Assembly: GCA_965279075.1 (NCBI GenBank)
Contig: CBDIHI010000007.1
Location: forward strand, 186,001 to 250,000
Origin: SZAS-79 sp965279075
GTDB lineage: Bacteria; Pseudomonadota; Gammaproteobacteria; Burkholderiales; SG8-39
Reading direction: 5' to 3'
Length of the DNA stretch: 64,000 bases
This document shows, one piece after another, positions 1 to 9,296 of the stretch (position 1 is the stretch's first letter; each line of letters begins with the position of its first letter). Under the pieces are notes generated by a model. The model ran no database searches, was not told where the DNA came from, and saw only the letters and a list, made by a program, of their open reading frames with translations. Position numbers and translations under genes: made by a program.

Positions 1-1903
1 AGGCGGACTTGATTCCCGCGAACACCGTGCGGGTCTCGGTGCCGAGGTCGAGGGTCAGCTTCACCAGCTTGTCTGCGCCTTCCACCGCCTCGGCGTCCGC
101 GATCCTCACTACGCGCAGGTCGACCTTGGCGAAGTCGTCGATGTTGATCGTCGCGTCCCCGGCGGGGGCGGGAACGGGGGCGGGGGCAGGTGCGGCGGGT
201 GCGGTCACGGGTTTCTTCTCTTTCGGTGCGTCTTGCGGGGGCAGGTCGAACAGCGCGTCGAGCTGCTTTGCTTCGACGCGGTTCATGAGGTGGGTGTACG
301 CATTCACGCGGTCAAGGGCCGGGGTCCCCGACCACGCCTTGAAATCGATCCCGAGGAACTTGCCGGCCTGGGCCGCGGTCTCGGGCAGGATGGGTGCGAG
401 ATAGCGCGTGATCGAGGCGAAGGCACGGACCAGCGCGCTGCACGACTGGTGCAGCTCCAGGGTTTTCGCCGGGTCCTTTGCCTGCACCCAGGGCTTTTCA
501 TCGTCCGCGAAGGCGTTCGCGATGTCGGCGGCGTGCATGATCTCGCGGATCGCACGGCCGTAGTCCCGGCCGTCGTAGCAGTCCGCGATCTCGCCGCTCT
601 TTGCCCCGACTTCGCCTAGCATGCGCTGCCCGGCGGGGGACAACTGCGCCACCGGCAGGATCGCGCCCGCGAACCGCTTGGCCAGGAACCCGGCCGCGCG
701 GCTGGCGATGTTCACGTACTTGCCCACGAGGTCGCTGTTGACCCGCGCGAGGAAATCGTCCGGGTTGAAGTCGATGTCCTCGACGGCAGCGTTCAGCTTC
801 GCGGCGATGTAGTACCGCAGCCACTCCGGGTTCATGCCCAGCTCGAGGTAGCGCAGCGGCGAGATCCCGGTGCCGCGGCTCTTCGACATCTTTTCCCCGG
901 ACACGTTGATGAAGCCGTGCACGAAGACGTTGGTCGGCACCTTGTAGTAAGGGCCGGCGAATTTCAGCATCGCCGGCCAGAACAGGGTGTGGAAATAGAT
1001 GATGTCCTTGCCGATGAAATGCACCTGCTCGGTGCTTTCGTCGGCGAGGAAGGCCTCGAAGTCGACGCCGATCTTCGCGCAGTAGGCCTTGAAGCTCGCG
1101 AGGTAGCCGATCGGCGCGTCGAGCCAGACGTAGAAATACTTGCCCGGCGCGTCGGGGATCTCGATGCCGAAGTAGGGCGCGTCGCGGGAGATGTCCCAGT
1201 CGCCAAGCGCCTTGTCGCCCTCGCCGTCGAGCCACTCGCGCGCCTTGTTGGCGACCTGCGGCTGCAGGCGCTGCGGCTGGTCGATCCAGTCGCGCAGGAA
1301 GGCCACGCAGGCCTCGTCCGACAGCCTGAAGAAGTAATGCTCGGAGCTCTTGCGCACGGGCGCGGCGCCGGAGAGTGTCGAGTAGGGATTGATCAGGTCG
1401 GTGGGCGAATAGACCGAGCTGCAGTTCTCGCAGGCGTCGCCGTACTGGTCCTTCGCGCCGCATTTCGGGCACTCGCCCTTGATGTAGCGGTCGGCGAGGA
1501 ACATGCCCTTCACCGGGTCGTAGAACTGCTCGACCGGCTTCTTGTAGACCAGACCCGCCTTCGAGAGGCGCCGGTAGATGTCCTGCGAGAGCTGGGTGTT
1601 CTCGGCCGAATGCGTCGAGTGCCAGTGGTCGAAGCGGATGTGGAAGCCATCCAGGTACTGCTTGCGACCCGCGGCGATGCCGGCCACGAAGTCCTCGGGC
1701 GTCTTCCCGGCCTTCTCGGCGGCCAGCATGATCGGCGCGCCGTGGGCGTCGTCCGCGCCGACGAAGTGCACCTCGTTGCCCCGCATCCTCTGGAACCGCA
1801 CCCAGATGTCGGCCTGGATGTACTCCATGATGTGGCCCACGTGGAACGGCCCGTTGGCATAGGGCAGCGCGGTGGTGACGAAGAGCTTGCGGGGGGAGGA
1901 CAT
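1..1903 (-). CDS. metG: Methionyl-tRNA synthetase (C-terminus cut by window edge)
   Basis: Charges tRNA-Met with methionine in the cytoplasm. The protein opens with the class I nucleotide-binding signature HVGH (residues 21-24), carries a CxxC...CxxC zinc knuckle around residues 144-161 and an intact KMSKS loop at residues 338-342. A final segment from about residue 585 (DLRVVRIADAE) is the start of the C-terminal tRNA-binding/dimerisation domain, so this is the long form of MetG (about 690 residues); 634 codons lie in the window and the end is missing. The ATG at 1903 begins MSSPRKLFVTTALPYANG, the usual family start. A TAGAAT -10-like box lies at 1928-1933 on the same strand. It is divergent from mrp. 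Confidence 0.97.
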   Translation of the reverse strand, partial: MSSPRKLFVTTALPYANGPFHVGHIMEYIQADIWVRFQRMRGNEVHFVGADDAHGAPIMLAAEKAGKTPEDFVAGIAAGRKQYLDGFHIRFDHWHSTHSAENTQLSQDIYRRLSKAGLVYKKPVEQFYDPVKGMFLADRYIKGECPKCGAKDQYGDACENCSSVYSPTDLINPYSTLSGAAPVRKSSEHYFFRLSDEACVAFLRDWIDQPQRLQPQVANKAREWLDGEGDKALGDWDISRDAPYFGIEIPDAPGKYFYVWLDAPIGYLASFKAYCAKIGVDFEAFLADESTEQVHFIGKDIIYFHTLFWPAMLKFAGPYYKVPTNVFVHGFINVSGEKMSKSRGTGISPLRYLELGMNPEWLRYYIAAKLNAAVEDIDFNPDDFLARVNSDLVGKYVNIASRAAGFLAKRFAGAILPVAQLSPAGQRMLGEVGAKSGEIADCYDGRDYGRAIREIMHAADIANAFADDEKPWVQAKDPAKTLELHQSCSALVRAFASITRYLAPILPETAAQAGKFLGIDFKAWSGTPALDRVNAYTHLMNRVEAKQLDALFDLPPQDAPKEKKPVTAPAAPAPAPVPAPAGDATINIDDFAKVDLRVVRIADAEAVEGADKLVKLTLDLGTETRTVFAGIKSA

Positions 1904-2028
1904 CGGGGAGGCCGGACCAAAGGCGTAATTCTAGCAAAGCGAGCAAGGTCTCTGGGCCGATTCAGTGTTCCGGCGCAGGGATTTGGGTACACTTGCGCTC
2001 CCGAGTTTCAGTGCAAAGCCGCCCCCCA

Positions 2029-3117
2029 ATGTCCCTCAGCGAAGCGCAGGTCCAGTCCGCCCTCAAGGAACTGGTCGACCCGAACACCGGCAAGGATTTC
2101 GTCACCACCCGCTCGGCGAAGAACATCAAGGTCTCGGGCGGCGACGTGTCGCTCGACATCGAGCTCGGCTATCCGGGGAAAAGCCAGTTCGACGGCATCC
2201 GCAAGCAGGTGCTCGCGAAGCTGCGCGCGCTGCCGGGCGCCGGCAACGTGAGCGTAGGCGTGACCAGCAAAGTGGTTTCGCACGCCGTGCAGCGCGGCGT
2301 GAAGCTGATCCCCGGGATCAAGAACATCATCGCGGTCGCCTCCGGCAAGGGCGGCGTGGGCAAGAGCACGACGGCAGTGAACCTCGCTCTGGCGCTGGCC
2401 GCCGAAGGCGCGAGCGTCGGCATCCTCGATGCGGACATCTACGGGCCTTCGCAGCCCACCATGCTCGGCATCAGCGGCCGGCCGGAATCCAAGGACGGCA
2501 AGGGCCTGGAGCCGATGGAAGGCCACGGCATCCAGGCGATCTCCATCGGCTTCCTGATCGACGTGGACACGCCCATGGTCTGGCGCGGACCGATGGTCAC
2601 CCAGGCCCTCGAGCAGCTGCTGAAGGAAACCCGCTGGCGCGACATCGACTACCTGGTGGTCGACCTGCCGCCGGGCACCGGCGACATCCAGCTGACGCTC
2701 GCGCAGAAGGTGCCGGTCACCGGCGCCGTGATCGTCACCACGCCGCAGGAGATCGCGCTGCTCGATGCGCGCAAGGGCCTCAAGATGTTCGAGAAGGTCG
2801 GCATCCCCATCCTCGGCATCGTGGAGAACATGAGCACGCACATCTGCTCGAACTGCGGGCACGAGGAACACATCTTCGGCGCCGGCGGGGCGGCGCGGAT
2901 GGGCAAGGACTACGGCGTGGACGTGCTCGGCAGCCTGCCGCTCGACATCGCGATCCGCGAGCAGACGGACTCCGGCAAGCCCACCGTGGTCGCCGACCCG
3001 GACGGGCGCGTGGCGGAGATCTACCGCTCGATCGCGCGGCTCTGCGCGGTGAAGATCGCCGACAGCCAGAAGGACATGACCGGGAAATTCCCGAACATCG
3101 TCGTCCAGAACACCTGA
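2029..3117 (+). CDS. apbC: Mrp/ApbC iron-sulfur cluster carrier ATPase
   Basis: P-loop ATPase of the Mrp/NBP35 family that binds and transfers [4Fe-4S] clusters to apo-proteins. The N-terminal 90 residues are a MIP18/DUF59-like domain (LKELVDPNTGKDF), followed by the deviant Walker A SGKGGVGKST and a CxxC cluster-binding pair (CSNCGHE) near residue 270. It is 362 residues from the ATG at 2029. A longer TTG reading from 1993 adds twelve residues with no ribosome-binding site and is unlikely. It heads a plus-strand run with gst (4-base gap) and dcd, and is divergent from metG, a common betaproteobacterial arrangement. Confidence 0.95.
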   Translation: MSLSEAQVQSALKELVDPNTGKDFVTTRSAKNIKVSGGDVSLDIELGYPGKSQFDGIRKQVLAKLRALPGAGNVSVGVTSKVVSHAVQRGVKLIPGIKNIIAVASGKGGVGKSTTAVNLALALAAEGASVGILDADIYGPSQPTMLGISGRPESKDGKGLEPMEGHGIQAISIGFLIDVDTPMVWRGPMVTQALEQLLKETRWRDIDYLVVDLPPGTGDIQLTLAQKVPVTGAVIVTTPQEIALLDARKGLKMFEKVGIPILGIVENMSTHICSNCGHEEHIFGAGGAARMGKDYGVDVLGSLPLDIAIREQTDSGKPTVVADPDGRVAEIYRSIARLCAVKIADSQKDMTGKFPNIVVQNT

Positions 3118-3121
3118 AGCC

Positions 3122-3721
3122 ATGCTGCGCGTCTACGGCGACGTCTGGTCGGGCAACTGCTACAAGGTCAAGCTCGTCCTGACCCAGCTGGGGCTGCCTT
3201 TCGAGTGGGTCCCTGTCGACATCATGAAGCAGGAGTCGAGGACGCCGGAGTTCCTCGCGAAGAACCCCAACGGCCGCGTGCCCGCGCTGGAACTCGACGA
3301 CGGCACGTGCCTCGCGGAATCCAACGCCATCCTCTGGTACCTCGCCGAGGGCTCGCCCCTGGTGCCGGGCGACCGCCTCGGGCGGGCGCAGGCGCTGCAG
3401 TGGATGTTCTTCGAGCAGTACAGCCACGAGCCCAACATCGCCACCGCCCGGTTCATCGTCCGGTACCTGGGCAAACCGCCGGAGCGCCGCGAGGCGCTGG
3501 CGGCGAAGATGGCGCCGGGCTACGCCGCGCTGGGGGTGATGGAAGGGCACCTGGCCGCCCATGACTGGTTCGCAGGCGGGAAGCATTCCATAGCTGACAT
3601 CGCCCTGTACGCCTACACCCACTGCGCGGGCGAGGGCGGGTTCGACCTCGGGCGGTTCCCGGCTATCCGCTCGTGGCTGGCGCGGGTAGAATCGCGCCCA
3701 CTTCACGTACCCATGGGTTGA
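3122..3721 (+). CDS. Glutathione S-transferase family protein
   Basis: A 199-residue cytosolic GST-like protein. The N-terminal thioredoxin fold has a candidate catalytic Ser/Cys region (SGNCYKVKL, residues 10-18), the cis-Pro motif RVPALE and the ESNAILWYL glutathione-binding segment; the helical C-terminal domain contains the family motif SIADIALYAY. The substrate cannot be predicted. It starts 4 bases after mrp and ends 10 bases before dcd, so it is probably co-transcribed with both. Confidence 0.85.
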   Translation: MLRVYGDVWSGNCYKVKLVLTQLGLPFEWVPVDIMKQESRTPEFLAKNPNGRVPALELDDGTCLAESNAILWYLAEGSPLVPGDRLGRAQALQWMFFEQYSHEPNIATARFIVRYLGKPPERREALAAKMAPGYAALGVMEGHLAAHDWFAGGKHSIADIALYAYTHCAGEGGFDLGRFPAIRSWLARVESRPLHVPMG

Positions 3722-3731
3722 AGAGTCCCGG

Positions 3732-4298
3732 ATGAGCATCAAGGCCGACAAGTGGATCCGCCGCATGGCCGAAGGCCAGCGGATGATCGAGCCGTACGAA
3801 CCCGGGCAGGTGCGCGCCATCGACGGGCGGCGCATCGTGTCCTACGGCACCTCCAGTTACGGCTACGACATCCGCTGCTCGGACGAATTCAAGATCTTCA
3901 CCAATATCAATTCGACCATCGTCGACCCGAAGGCTTTCGACCCCAGCTCGTTCGTCGATTTCAAGGGCCCGGTGTGCATCATCCCGCCCAATTCGTTCGC
4001 GCTCGCCCGCACGGTGGAGTACTTCCGCATCCCCCGCAACGTGCTGACCATCTGCCTGGGGAAATCCACCTACGCGCGCTGCGGAATCATCGTCAACGTC
4101 ACCCCGCTCGAACCCGAGTGGGAGGGCCACGTGACGCTGGAGTTCTCGAACACCACCCCCCTGCCGGCCAAGATCTACGCCAACGAGGGCGTGGCGCAGG
4201 TTCTGTTCATCGAGTCGGACGAGGTCTGCGAGACCTCCTACAAGGACCGCGGCGGCAAGTACCAGGGTCAGACAGGCGTGACCCTCCCCCGCATCTGA
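3732..4298 (+). CDS. dcd: dCTP deaminase
   Basis: Deaminates dCTP to dUTP, the main route to dTMP precursors in proteobacteria; thyA lies further along the window. The 188-residue length is the family norm for the trimeric enzyme. Recognisable segments are SYGTSSYGYDIR, the LGKSTYARCG substrate loop, the EPEWEGHVTLEF strand carrying the catalytic glutamate, and the C-terminal GQTGVTLPRI lid. It begins 10 bases after gst. Confidence 0.95.
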   Translation: MSIKADKWIRRMAEGQRMIEPYEPGQVRAIDGRRIVSYGTSSYGYDIRCSDEFKIFTNINSTIVDPKAFDPSSFVDFKGPVCIIPPNSFALARTVEYFRIPRNVLTICLGKSTYARCGIIVNVTPLEPEWEGHVTLEFSNTTPLPAKIYANEGVAQVLFIESDEVCETSYKDRGGKYQGQTGVTLPRI

Positions 4299-4438
4299 GC
4301 CAAGCGTGACCCCCGTACGCCCCGGCGCGTGAAACCGCCCGACCGCCCACCCCCGGCCCCACCGCTCGCCCCACGGCGCAACCTTTTGCGCGCGCCGGCG
4401 TATTCCCATTGCCTGCCGTTTCCTTCCCGGAGAACCGC

Positions 4439-6688
4439 ATGAAGTTCCGCTTTCCCATCGTCATCATCGACGAAGACTTCCGCTCGGAGAACGCATCGGG
4501 CCTCGGCATCCGTGCACTCGCCAAGGCGATCGAGGACGAGGGCATGGAGATCCTCGGCGTGACCGGCTACGGCGACCTGTCGCAGTTCGCGCAGCAGCAG
4601 AGCCGCGCCTCGGCCTTCATCCTGTCGATAGACGACGAGGAGTTCACGCCCGGCCCGGAGCTCGACCCGGCGGTGCTGAGCCTGCGCAAGTTCATCGGCG
4701 AGATCCGCCGCAAGAACGCGGACATCCCGATCTACCTGTACGGCGAGACGCGCACCTCCCAGCACATCCCGAACGACATCCTGCGCGAACTGCACGGCTT
4801 CATCCACATGTTCGAGGACACGCCGGAGTTCGTCGCGCGCCACATCATCCGCGAGGCGAAGTCGTACCTCGACGGCCTCGCACCGCCGTTCTTCCGCGCG
4901 CTGACCCACTACGCGCAGGACGGCTCGTACTCCTGGCACTGCCCCGGGCACTCCGGCGGCGTCGCCTTCCTGAAGAGCCCGGTCGGCCAGATGTTCCACC
5001 AGTTCTTCGGCGAGAACATGCTGAGGGCCGACGTCTGCAACGCGGTGGACGAACTCGGGCAGCTGCTGGACCATGACGGGCCGGTCGGCGCCTCGGAAAA
5101 GAACGCCGCCCGCATCTTCGGCGCCGACCATTGCTACTTCGTCACCAACGGCACCTCGACCTCCAACAAGATGGTCTGGCACGCCAACGTCGCGCCAGAC
5201 GACATCGTGGTGGTGGACCGCAACTGCCACGTGTCGATCCTGCACGCGATCACGATGACCGGTGCGATCCCCGTGTTCCTCACGCCCAAGAGGAACCACC
5301 TCGGCATCATCGGCCCGATCCCGCTGGAGGAGTTCAGCCCCGAGAACATCGCGCGGAAGATCGAGGCCAACCCGTTCGCGCGCGCGGCCAAGCGCAAGAA
5401 ACCGCGCATCCTCACGATCACGCAGAGCACCTACGACGGCGTGCTCTACAACGTCGAGATGCTGAAGGACACGCTCAATTCCTCGATCGAGACGCTGCAC
5501 TTCGACGAGGCCTGGCTGCCGCACGCGACCTTCCACGACTTCTACAAGAACATGCACGCAATCGGCCGCGACCGGCCGCGCGCGAAGGACGCGATGATCT
5601 TCGCCACGCACTCGACCCACAAGCTGCTGGCCGGCATCTCGCAGGCCTCCCAGATCCTCGTGCAGGAGTCGCAGACGAGGAAGCTCGACCGCCACTCGTT
5701 CAACGAGGCGTACCTGATGCACACTTCGACCTCCCCGCAGTACGCGATCATCGCGTCCTGCGACGTGGCGGCGGCGATGATGGAGCCGCCGGGCGGCACG
5801 GCGCTGGTGGAGGAGTCGATCCTCGAGGCGCTCGATTTCCGCCGCGCGATGAAGAAGGTCGACAACGAGTGGGGCAAGGACTGGTGGTTCAAGGTCTGGG
5901 GCCCGGAGAAGGTCGCCACGGACGGCATCGGTTCGCGCGAGGAGTGGGTGCTGAAGGCCAACGACAAGTGGCACGGCTTCGGCAACCTTGCGACGGGCTT
6001 CAACATGCTCGACCCGATCAAGGCAACCGTGATCACGCCGGGCCTCGACGTCTCGGGCAGGTTCGCCAAGAGCGGCATCCCCGCGGCGATCGTGACGCGC
6101 TACCTCGCCGAGCACGGCGTCATCGTCGAGAAGACCGGGCTCTACTCGTTCTTCATCATGTTCACGATCGGCATCACCAAGGGCCGCTGGAACACGCTGG
6201 TGACGGCGCTGCAGCAGTTCAAGGACGACTACGACAAGAACCAGCCGCTCTGGCGCGTGCTGCCGGAGTTCTGCCAGGCGCAGCCGCGCTACGAGCGCCT
6301 CGGGATCCGCGACCTGTGCGAGCAGATCCACGGCATGTACAAGGCCAATGACGTGGCCCGCGTCACCACCGAGATGTACCTGTCGGACATGCAGCCCGCA
6401 ATGAAGCCCTCCGACGCGTTCGCGGCGATGGCGCACCGCGAGATCGACCGGGTGCCGATCGACAAGCTCGAAGGCCGTGTCACCAGCGTGCTGCTGACGC
6501 CCTACCCGCCGGGGATCCCGCTACTGGTCCCGGGAGAGCGCTTCAACGCGACCATCGTCAGCTACCTGCAGTTCGCGCGCGAGTTCAACCGCAAGTTCCC
6601 CGGGTTCGAGACCGACATCCACGGCCTGGTGGAGGAGAAGGTGGACGGCGTGTCCGAGTACTTCATGGACTGCGTCCGGCAGGCGTGA
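4439..6688 (+). CDS. PLP-dependent Orn/Lys/Arg decarboxylase (AdiA-type)
   Basis: Fold-type I decarboxylase of the AdiA/LdcC/CadA family, 749 residues. The N-terminus is the receiver-like wing domain (FPIVIIDEDFRSENASGLG), the PLP domain contains the cofactor lysine in HSTHKLLAGISQ (around residue 400), and the C-terminal lid domain follows. Members convert arginine, lysine or ornithine to the diamine or agmatine, for acid resistance or polyamine supply. The mrp-dcd-decarboxylase order is familiar in Burkholderiales, where the gene is usually called arginine decarboxylase, but the substrate is not proven here. The ATG at 4439 is preceded by GGAGA; a TTG reading from 4409 is possible but less likely. 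Confidence 0.88.
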   Translation: MKFRFPIVIIDEDFRSENASGLGIRALAKAIEDEGMEILGVTGYGDLSQFAQQQSRASAFILSIDDEEFTPGPELDPAVLSLRKFIGEIRRKNADIPIYLYGETRTSQHIPNDILRELHGFIHMFEDTPEFVARHIIREAKSYLDGLAPPFFRALTHYAQDGSYSWHCPGHSGGVAFLKSPVGQMFHQFFGENMLRADVCNAVDELGQLLDHDGPVGASEKNAARIFGADHCYFVTNGTSTSNKMVWHANVAPDDIVVVDRNCHVSILHAITMTGAIPVFLTPKRNHLGIIGPIPLEEFSPENIARKIEANPFARAAKRKKPRILTITQSTYDGVLYNVEMLKDTLNSSIETLHFDEAWLPHATFHDFYKNMHAIGRDRPRAKDAMIFATHSTHKLLAGISQASQILVQESQTRKLDRHSFNEAYLMHTSTSPQYAIIASCDVAAAMMEPPGGTALVEESILEALDFRRAMKKVDNEWGKDWWFKVWGPEKVATDGIGSREEWVLKANDKWHGFGNLATGFNMLDPIKATVITPGLDVSGRFAKSGIPAAIVTRYLAEHGVIVEKTGLYSFFIMFTIGITKGRWNTLVTALQQFKDDYDKNQPLWRVLPEFCQAQPRYERLGIRDLCEQIHGMYKANDVARVTTEMYLSDMQPAMKPSDAFAAMAHREIDRVPIDKLEGRVTSVLLTPYPPGIPLLVPGERFNATIVSYLQFAREFNRKFPGFETDIHGLVEEKVDGVSEYFMDCVRQA

Positions 6689-6690
6689 AA

Positions 6691-6742
6691 GTCTGACTTT
6701 GGTCCTTTGAACGCAAGGGCTGGAGCCGCTTGCGTGTCAGAC
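6691..6742. terminator. Nested hairpin between convergent genes
   Basis: Between the convergent decarboxylase and folA stop codons an outer arm pair GTCTGAC (6691-6697)/GTCAGAC (6736-6742) encloses a second perfect pair ACGCAAG (6711-6717)/CTTGCGT (6729-6735). There is no T-run on either side, so it would be at best a weak bidirectional terminator or an mRNA 3'-end stabiliser. Confidence 0.35.
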
Positions 6743-6761
6743 AGCATGCCTGTTTAGGAAA

Positions 6762-7298
6762 CTACAGGCGGATCCTCTCATACATCACGAAGTCGTACGG
6801 CAGCCCGTCCGCGGACGTGTGGGACTGCCGCTGCGACTCCCTGAAGGCCGCGCGATCCCAGTCCGGGAAGCGCGTGTCGCCGTCGAAGTCCTTGCCGATC
6901 TCGGTCATCACGATCCCGTCCGCCAGCGGCAGCGCGGCCGTGTAGATCTCGCCGCCGCCGATCACGAAGGCGAGGGGCTCGCCGATGCAAAGCGCCATCG
7001 CGCCTTCCACCGATGAGGCGATGCTGACGTCCGGGATCTCCAGCCCGGGCGTGCGGCTCACCACGATGTTCTCGCGGCCGGGCAGGGGTTTCCCGATCGA
7101 CTCGTAGGTCTTGCGGCCCATGATCACCGGGTGGCCGAGCGTGAGCGCCTTGAAGTGCTTCAGGTCCTCGGGCAGGTGCCAGGGCATCCGGTTGCCGGCG
7201 CCGATGACGCCGTTGGGGGCCACGGCGGCGACGAGGAAGACGCGCGTCGCGCCGCCTCCCGGTGTGACTTCTGTCCTGTCTTGTGCTTCGCCCATCAT
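6762..7298 (-). CDS. folA: Dihydrofolate reductase
   Basis: Reduces dihydrofolate to tetrahydrofolate with NADPH, closing the thymidylate cycle with ThyA. The 178-residue protein has the DHFR signature VAPNGVIGAGNRMPWHLPED (Trp/Asp of the active site), VIMGRKTYESIG and FVIGGGEIYTAAL. A roughly 17-residue N-terminal extension precedes the core; two adjacent ATGs (7298, 7295) are possible starts. The minus-strand start lies only 15 bases from the glrK start on the other strand, so the two promoters must overlap the neighbouring coding region. In many betaproteobacteria folA sits beside thyA; here about 5 kb separates them. Confidence 0.95.
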   Translation of the reverse strand: MMGEAQDRTEVTPGGGATRVFLVAAVAPNGVIGAGNRMPWHLPEDLKHFKALTLGHPVIMGRKTYESIGKPLPGRENIVVSRTPGLEIPDVSIASSVEGAMALCIGEPLAFVIGGGEIYTAALPLADGIVMTEIGKDFDGDTRFPDWDRAAFRESQRQSHTSADGLPYDFVMYERIRL

Positions 7299-7313
7299 GC
7301 AATTATAGGCGGC

Positions 7314-8795
7314 ATGGCACCGTCGATCCCCGCGCATTACACGGCCCAGCCCCCCGACAAGCGCTTCCCGCGATCCTTCCTGAAGCTGCTGGTGGCGGGC
7401 TTCCTGCTGGTCGCCCTGCCGCTCGCGGGGGCGCTGATGTATTCGGCATGGAACACCGAGCGCCTCGCCGAGCAGGCGCAGTTCGCGGTGTTCAACGCCG
7501 CGCAGGCGGCGCGCGCGAGCCGGTCCCTGGTCAACCGCATCAACTCGATCGAGCGCATCGCGCAGCAGTACGCGGTGCAGGCCGATGCCGAACTGGTCGC
7601 CGATTACGCGCGGGTCAGGCGCAGCTTCGGGCAGGTGTCGGCGGAACTCGCGCGGCTCCCGCTGGATGGCGAGCAGCTCGCGGCGCTCAACCGCACCATC
7701 GAGAAGGAGCGCCGGCTCTACGACCTGCTGGCCGCGGGGTCCGGCGCGAAGCCCGACGCGGCGCAGGCGAGCCGGTTGGCCGGTGACCTGGCCGAGAGCG
7801 CCTACGAGGTGCTTGCGATCAGCTACGTGATCGCCGACCGGGAGGTGGAGCGGCTGAGGATGTCGGCCGAGGCCGTGCGCGGGCGGATGCTGCTGCTGCT
7901 CTTCGCGACGATCGCGATCGCGCTGGCCGCGGCCCTGGTCCTCACGCGCCTTATCGCCCGGCCGATCCGCGAGCTCGATGCGTCGATCCGGCAGCTGGGC
8001 AGCGCCGACTTCACGCGCCCGATCAGGGTGAGCGGCCCGGACGACCTGCAGGACCTCGGCGAGCGGCTCGACTGGCTGAGGCGCCGGCTGACGGAACTCG
8101 AGGCACAGAGGAACCGGTTCCTGCGCCACGTCTCGCACGAGCTCAAGACGCCGCTCACGGCGTTGCGCGAGGGCGCCGAGCTGCTGCACGACGGGGTGGG
8201 CGGCGCGCTCGCCCCGCAGCAGAAGCTGGTGGTGGAGATCCTGCGCGAGAACTGCATGAAGCTGCAGCGCATGATCGAGGACCTGCTGGATTACCAGCAC
8301 GCGCTGCACGTGGCGGCGACTCTGGACAGGAAACCCGTCGCCCTCGAGAAGCTGCTGCGCGAAGTCGCCGATGCCCACCGGCTCGAGGCGCACGCCAAGC
8401 GCCAGACCGTGTCCCTCGACGTGCCCCCGGCCAGCATCGAGGCCGACGGCGAGAAGCTGCGCACTGTCTTCGACAACCTGGTGGGCAACGCGCTCAAGTT
8501 CACGCCCGAGGGCGGGCTGATCTCGATCGTGCTGCAGGAGGAGGCGGACGCGGTTCGCGTCGAGGTCGTCGACACGGGGCCGGGTGTCCCGCCGGAAGAA
8601 CGGCGCTCGATCTTCGACACGTTCTTCCGCGGCCGGGCCAAGAGCGGGGGCCGGGTCGAGGGCAGCGGCCTCGGCCTCGCGATCGCGCGGGAGTTCGTGC
8701 AGGCGCACGGCGGGACGATCGGCGTCGCTTGCGACGGCAAGGGTTCGCGCTTCAGCGTGGTTTTGCCGCGGCGCGCGGGCGGGGCGGCGGCATGA
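7314..8795 (+). CDS. glrK: GlrK/QseE-type sensor histidine kinase
   Basis: Inner-membrane sensor kinase of 493 residues. A first transmembrane helix spans about residues 24-45, a periplasmic domain of about 140 residues follows, then a second helix (about 181-203), a HAMP linker, the HisKA domain with phospho-acceptor His275 in HVSHELKTPL, and a HATPase_c domain with N, G1 (DTGPGVP) and G2 (GSGLGLAI) boxes. It is followed by a QseG-like lipoprotein and a GlrR-like sigma-54 activator in the same order as the E. coli glrK-qseG-glrR operon, which supports the name. The GlrK signal is envelope-related in enterobacteria; here it is inferred. Its TGA overlaps the next ATG. Confidence 0.88.
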   Translation: MAPSIPAHYTAQPPDKRFPRSFLKLLVAGFLLVALPLAGALMYSAWNTERLAEQAQFAVFNAAQAARASRSLVNRINSIERIAQQYAVQADAELVADYARVRRSFGQVSAELARLPLDGEQLAALNRTIEKERRLYDLLAAGSGAKPDAAQASRLAGDLAESAYEVLAISYVIADREVERLRMSAEAVRGRMLLLLFATIAIALAAALVLTRLIARPIRELDASIRQLGSADFTRPIRVSGPDDLQDLGERLDWLRRRLTELEAQRNRFLRHVSHELKTPLTALREGAELLHDGVGGALAPQQKLVVEILRENCMKLQRMIEDLLDYQHALHVAATLDRKPVALEKLLREVADAHRLEAHAKRQTVSLDVPPASIEADGEKLRTVFDNLVGNALKFTPEGGLISIVLQEEADAVRVEVVDTGPGVPPEERRSIFDTFFRGRAKSGGRVEGSGLGLAIAREFVQAHGGTIGVACDGKGSRFSVVLPRRAGGAAA

Positions 8796-9289
8796 GCGCC
8801 CGGGCCCTTGTGCTTTTGCTGGCTGCCGCAGCGGTGTGCGGCTGCGGCAGCCTGCCGTCCGCGCCGCCGGCCGCCGGCCTGGTGGGCTACTTCGCGGCCG
8901 TGTCCCGGCAAGGGCCGTCGGGCCAGAAGCAGGCGCTCGCCCAGGCAGCGCAGTCCTTCGGCCGCGACCCAACGCCCATCGCGCGCCTCAGGCTGGGCGG
9001 GCTGCACGCGCAGCCCGCGCCGGCGCTGCGCGACGACGCGCGCGCGCTGTCCCTGCTCGAGCCGCTGCTGGCGCCGGCGCGGGACCCCGCCGGCACGGAC
9101 CCTGCGATCGCCGACCTTGCCGCGCTGCTGCACGCGCAGGTGGCCGAGCGCCAGCGCGCGGCGCGCGACGAGGCGAAGAAACTGGACGCCCTGCGGGAGC
9201 AGAACGAGGCCATGAAGGAGCGCTTCGGCGCCCTGCGGGCGCTCGATCGCTCGATCCTGCAGCGCGAAGACCGCCAACCCCACCGGTGA
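8792..9289 (+). CDS. qseG: QseG-like outer-membrane lipoprotein
   Basis: 165-residue predicted lipoprotein: hydrophobic signal (MSARALVLLLAAAAV) ending in a cysteine-containing CGCGS lipobox-like segment, then an Ala/Arg-rich helical domain and a C-terminal coiled-coil stretch around residues 115-150 (heptad-like, rich in K/E/R). It is assigned to QseG chiefly by position between the kinase and GlrR; it is shorter than E. coli QseG. In enterobacteria QseG stimulates the kinase from the periplasm. The start codon overlaps the kinase stop (ATGA), so it is translationally coupled. Confidence 0.62.
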   Translation: MSARALVLLLAAAAVCGCGSLPSAPPAAGLVGYFAAVSRQGPSGQKQALAQAAQSFGRDPTPIARLRLGGLHAQPAPALRDDARALSLLEPLLAPARDPAGTDPAIADLAALLHAQVAERQRAARDEAKKLDALREQNEAMKERFGALRALDRSILQREDRQPHR

Positions 9290-9296
9290 CGACGCC

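Noticed and set aside
498..1946. Long reading frame inside metG
   Set aside because: Composition is Arg/Ala-rich with no family resemblance, and MetG motifs read cleanly in the true frame; a high-GC shadow frame.
1993..2028. Upstream TTG start for mrp
   Set aside because: No ribosome-binding site and the added residues are not family-like; ATG 2029 is preferred.
4376..4391. Small GCGCAA/TTGCGC hairpin before the decarboxylase gene
   Set aside because: Six pairs only, no T-run, and close to the start codon; likely chance in GC-rich DNA.
4268..6436. 722-codon minus-strand frame opposite the decarboxylase gene
   Set aside because: Antisense to a clearly conserved PLP enzyme; His/Asp/Arg/Val-rich composition typical of the complement of high-GC codons.
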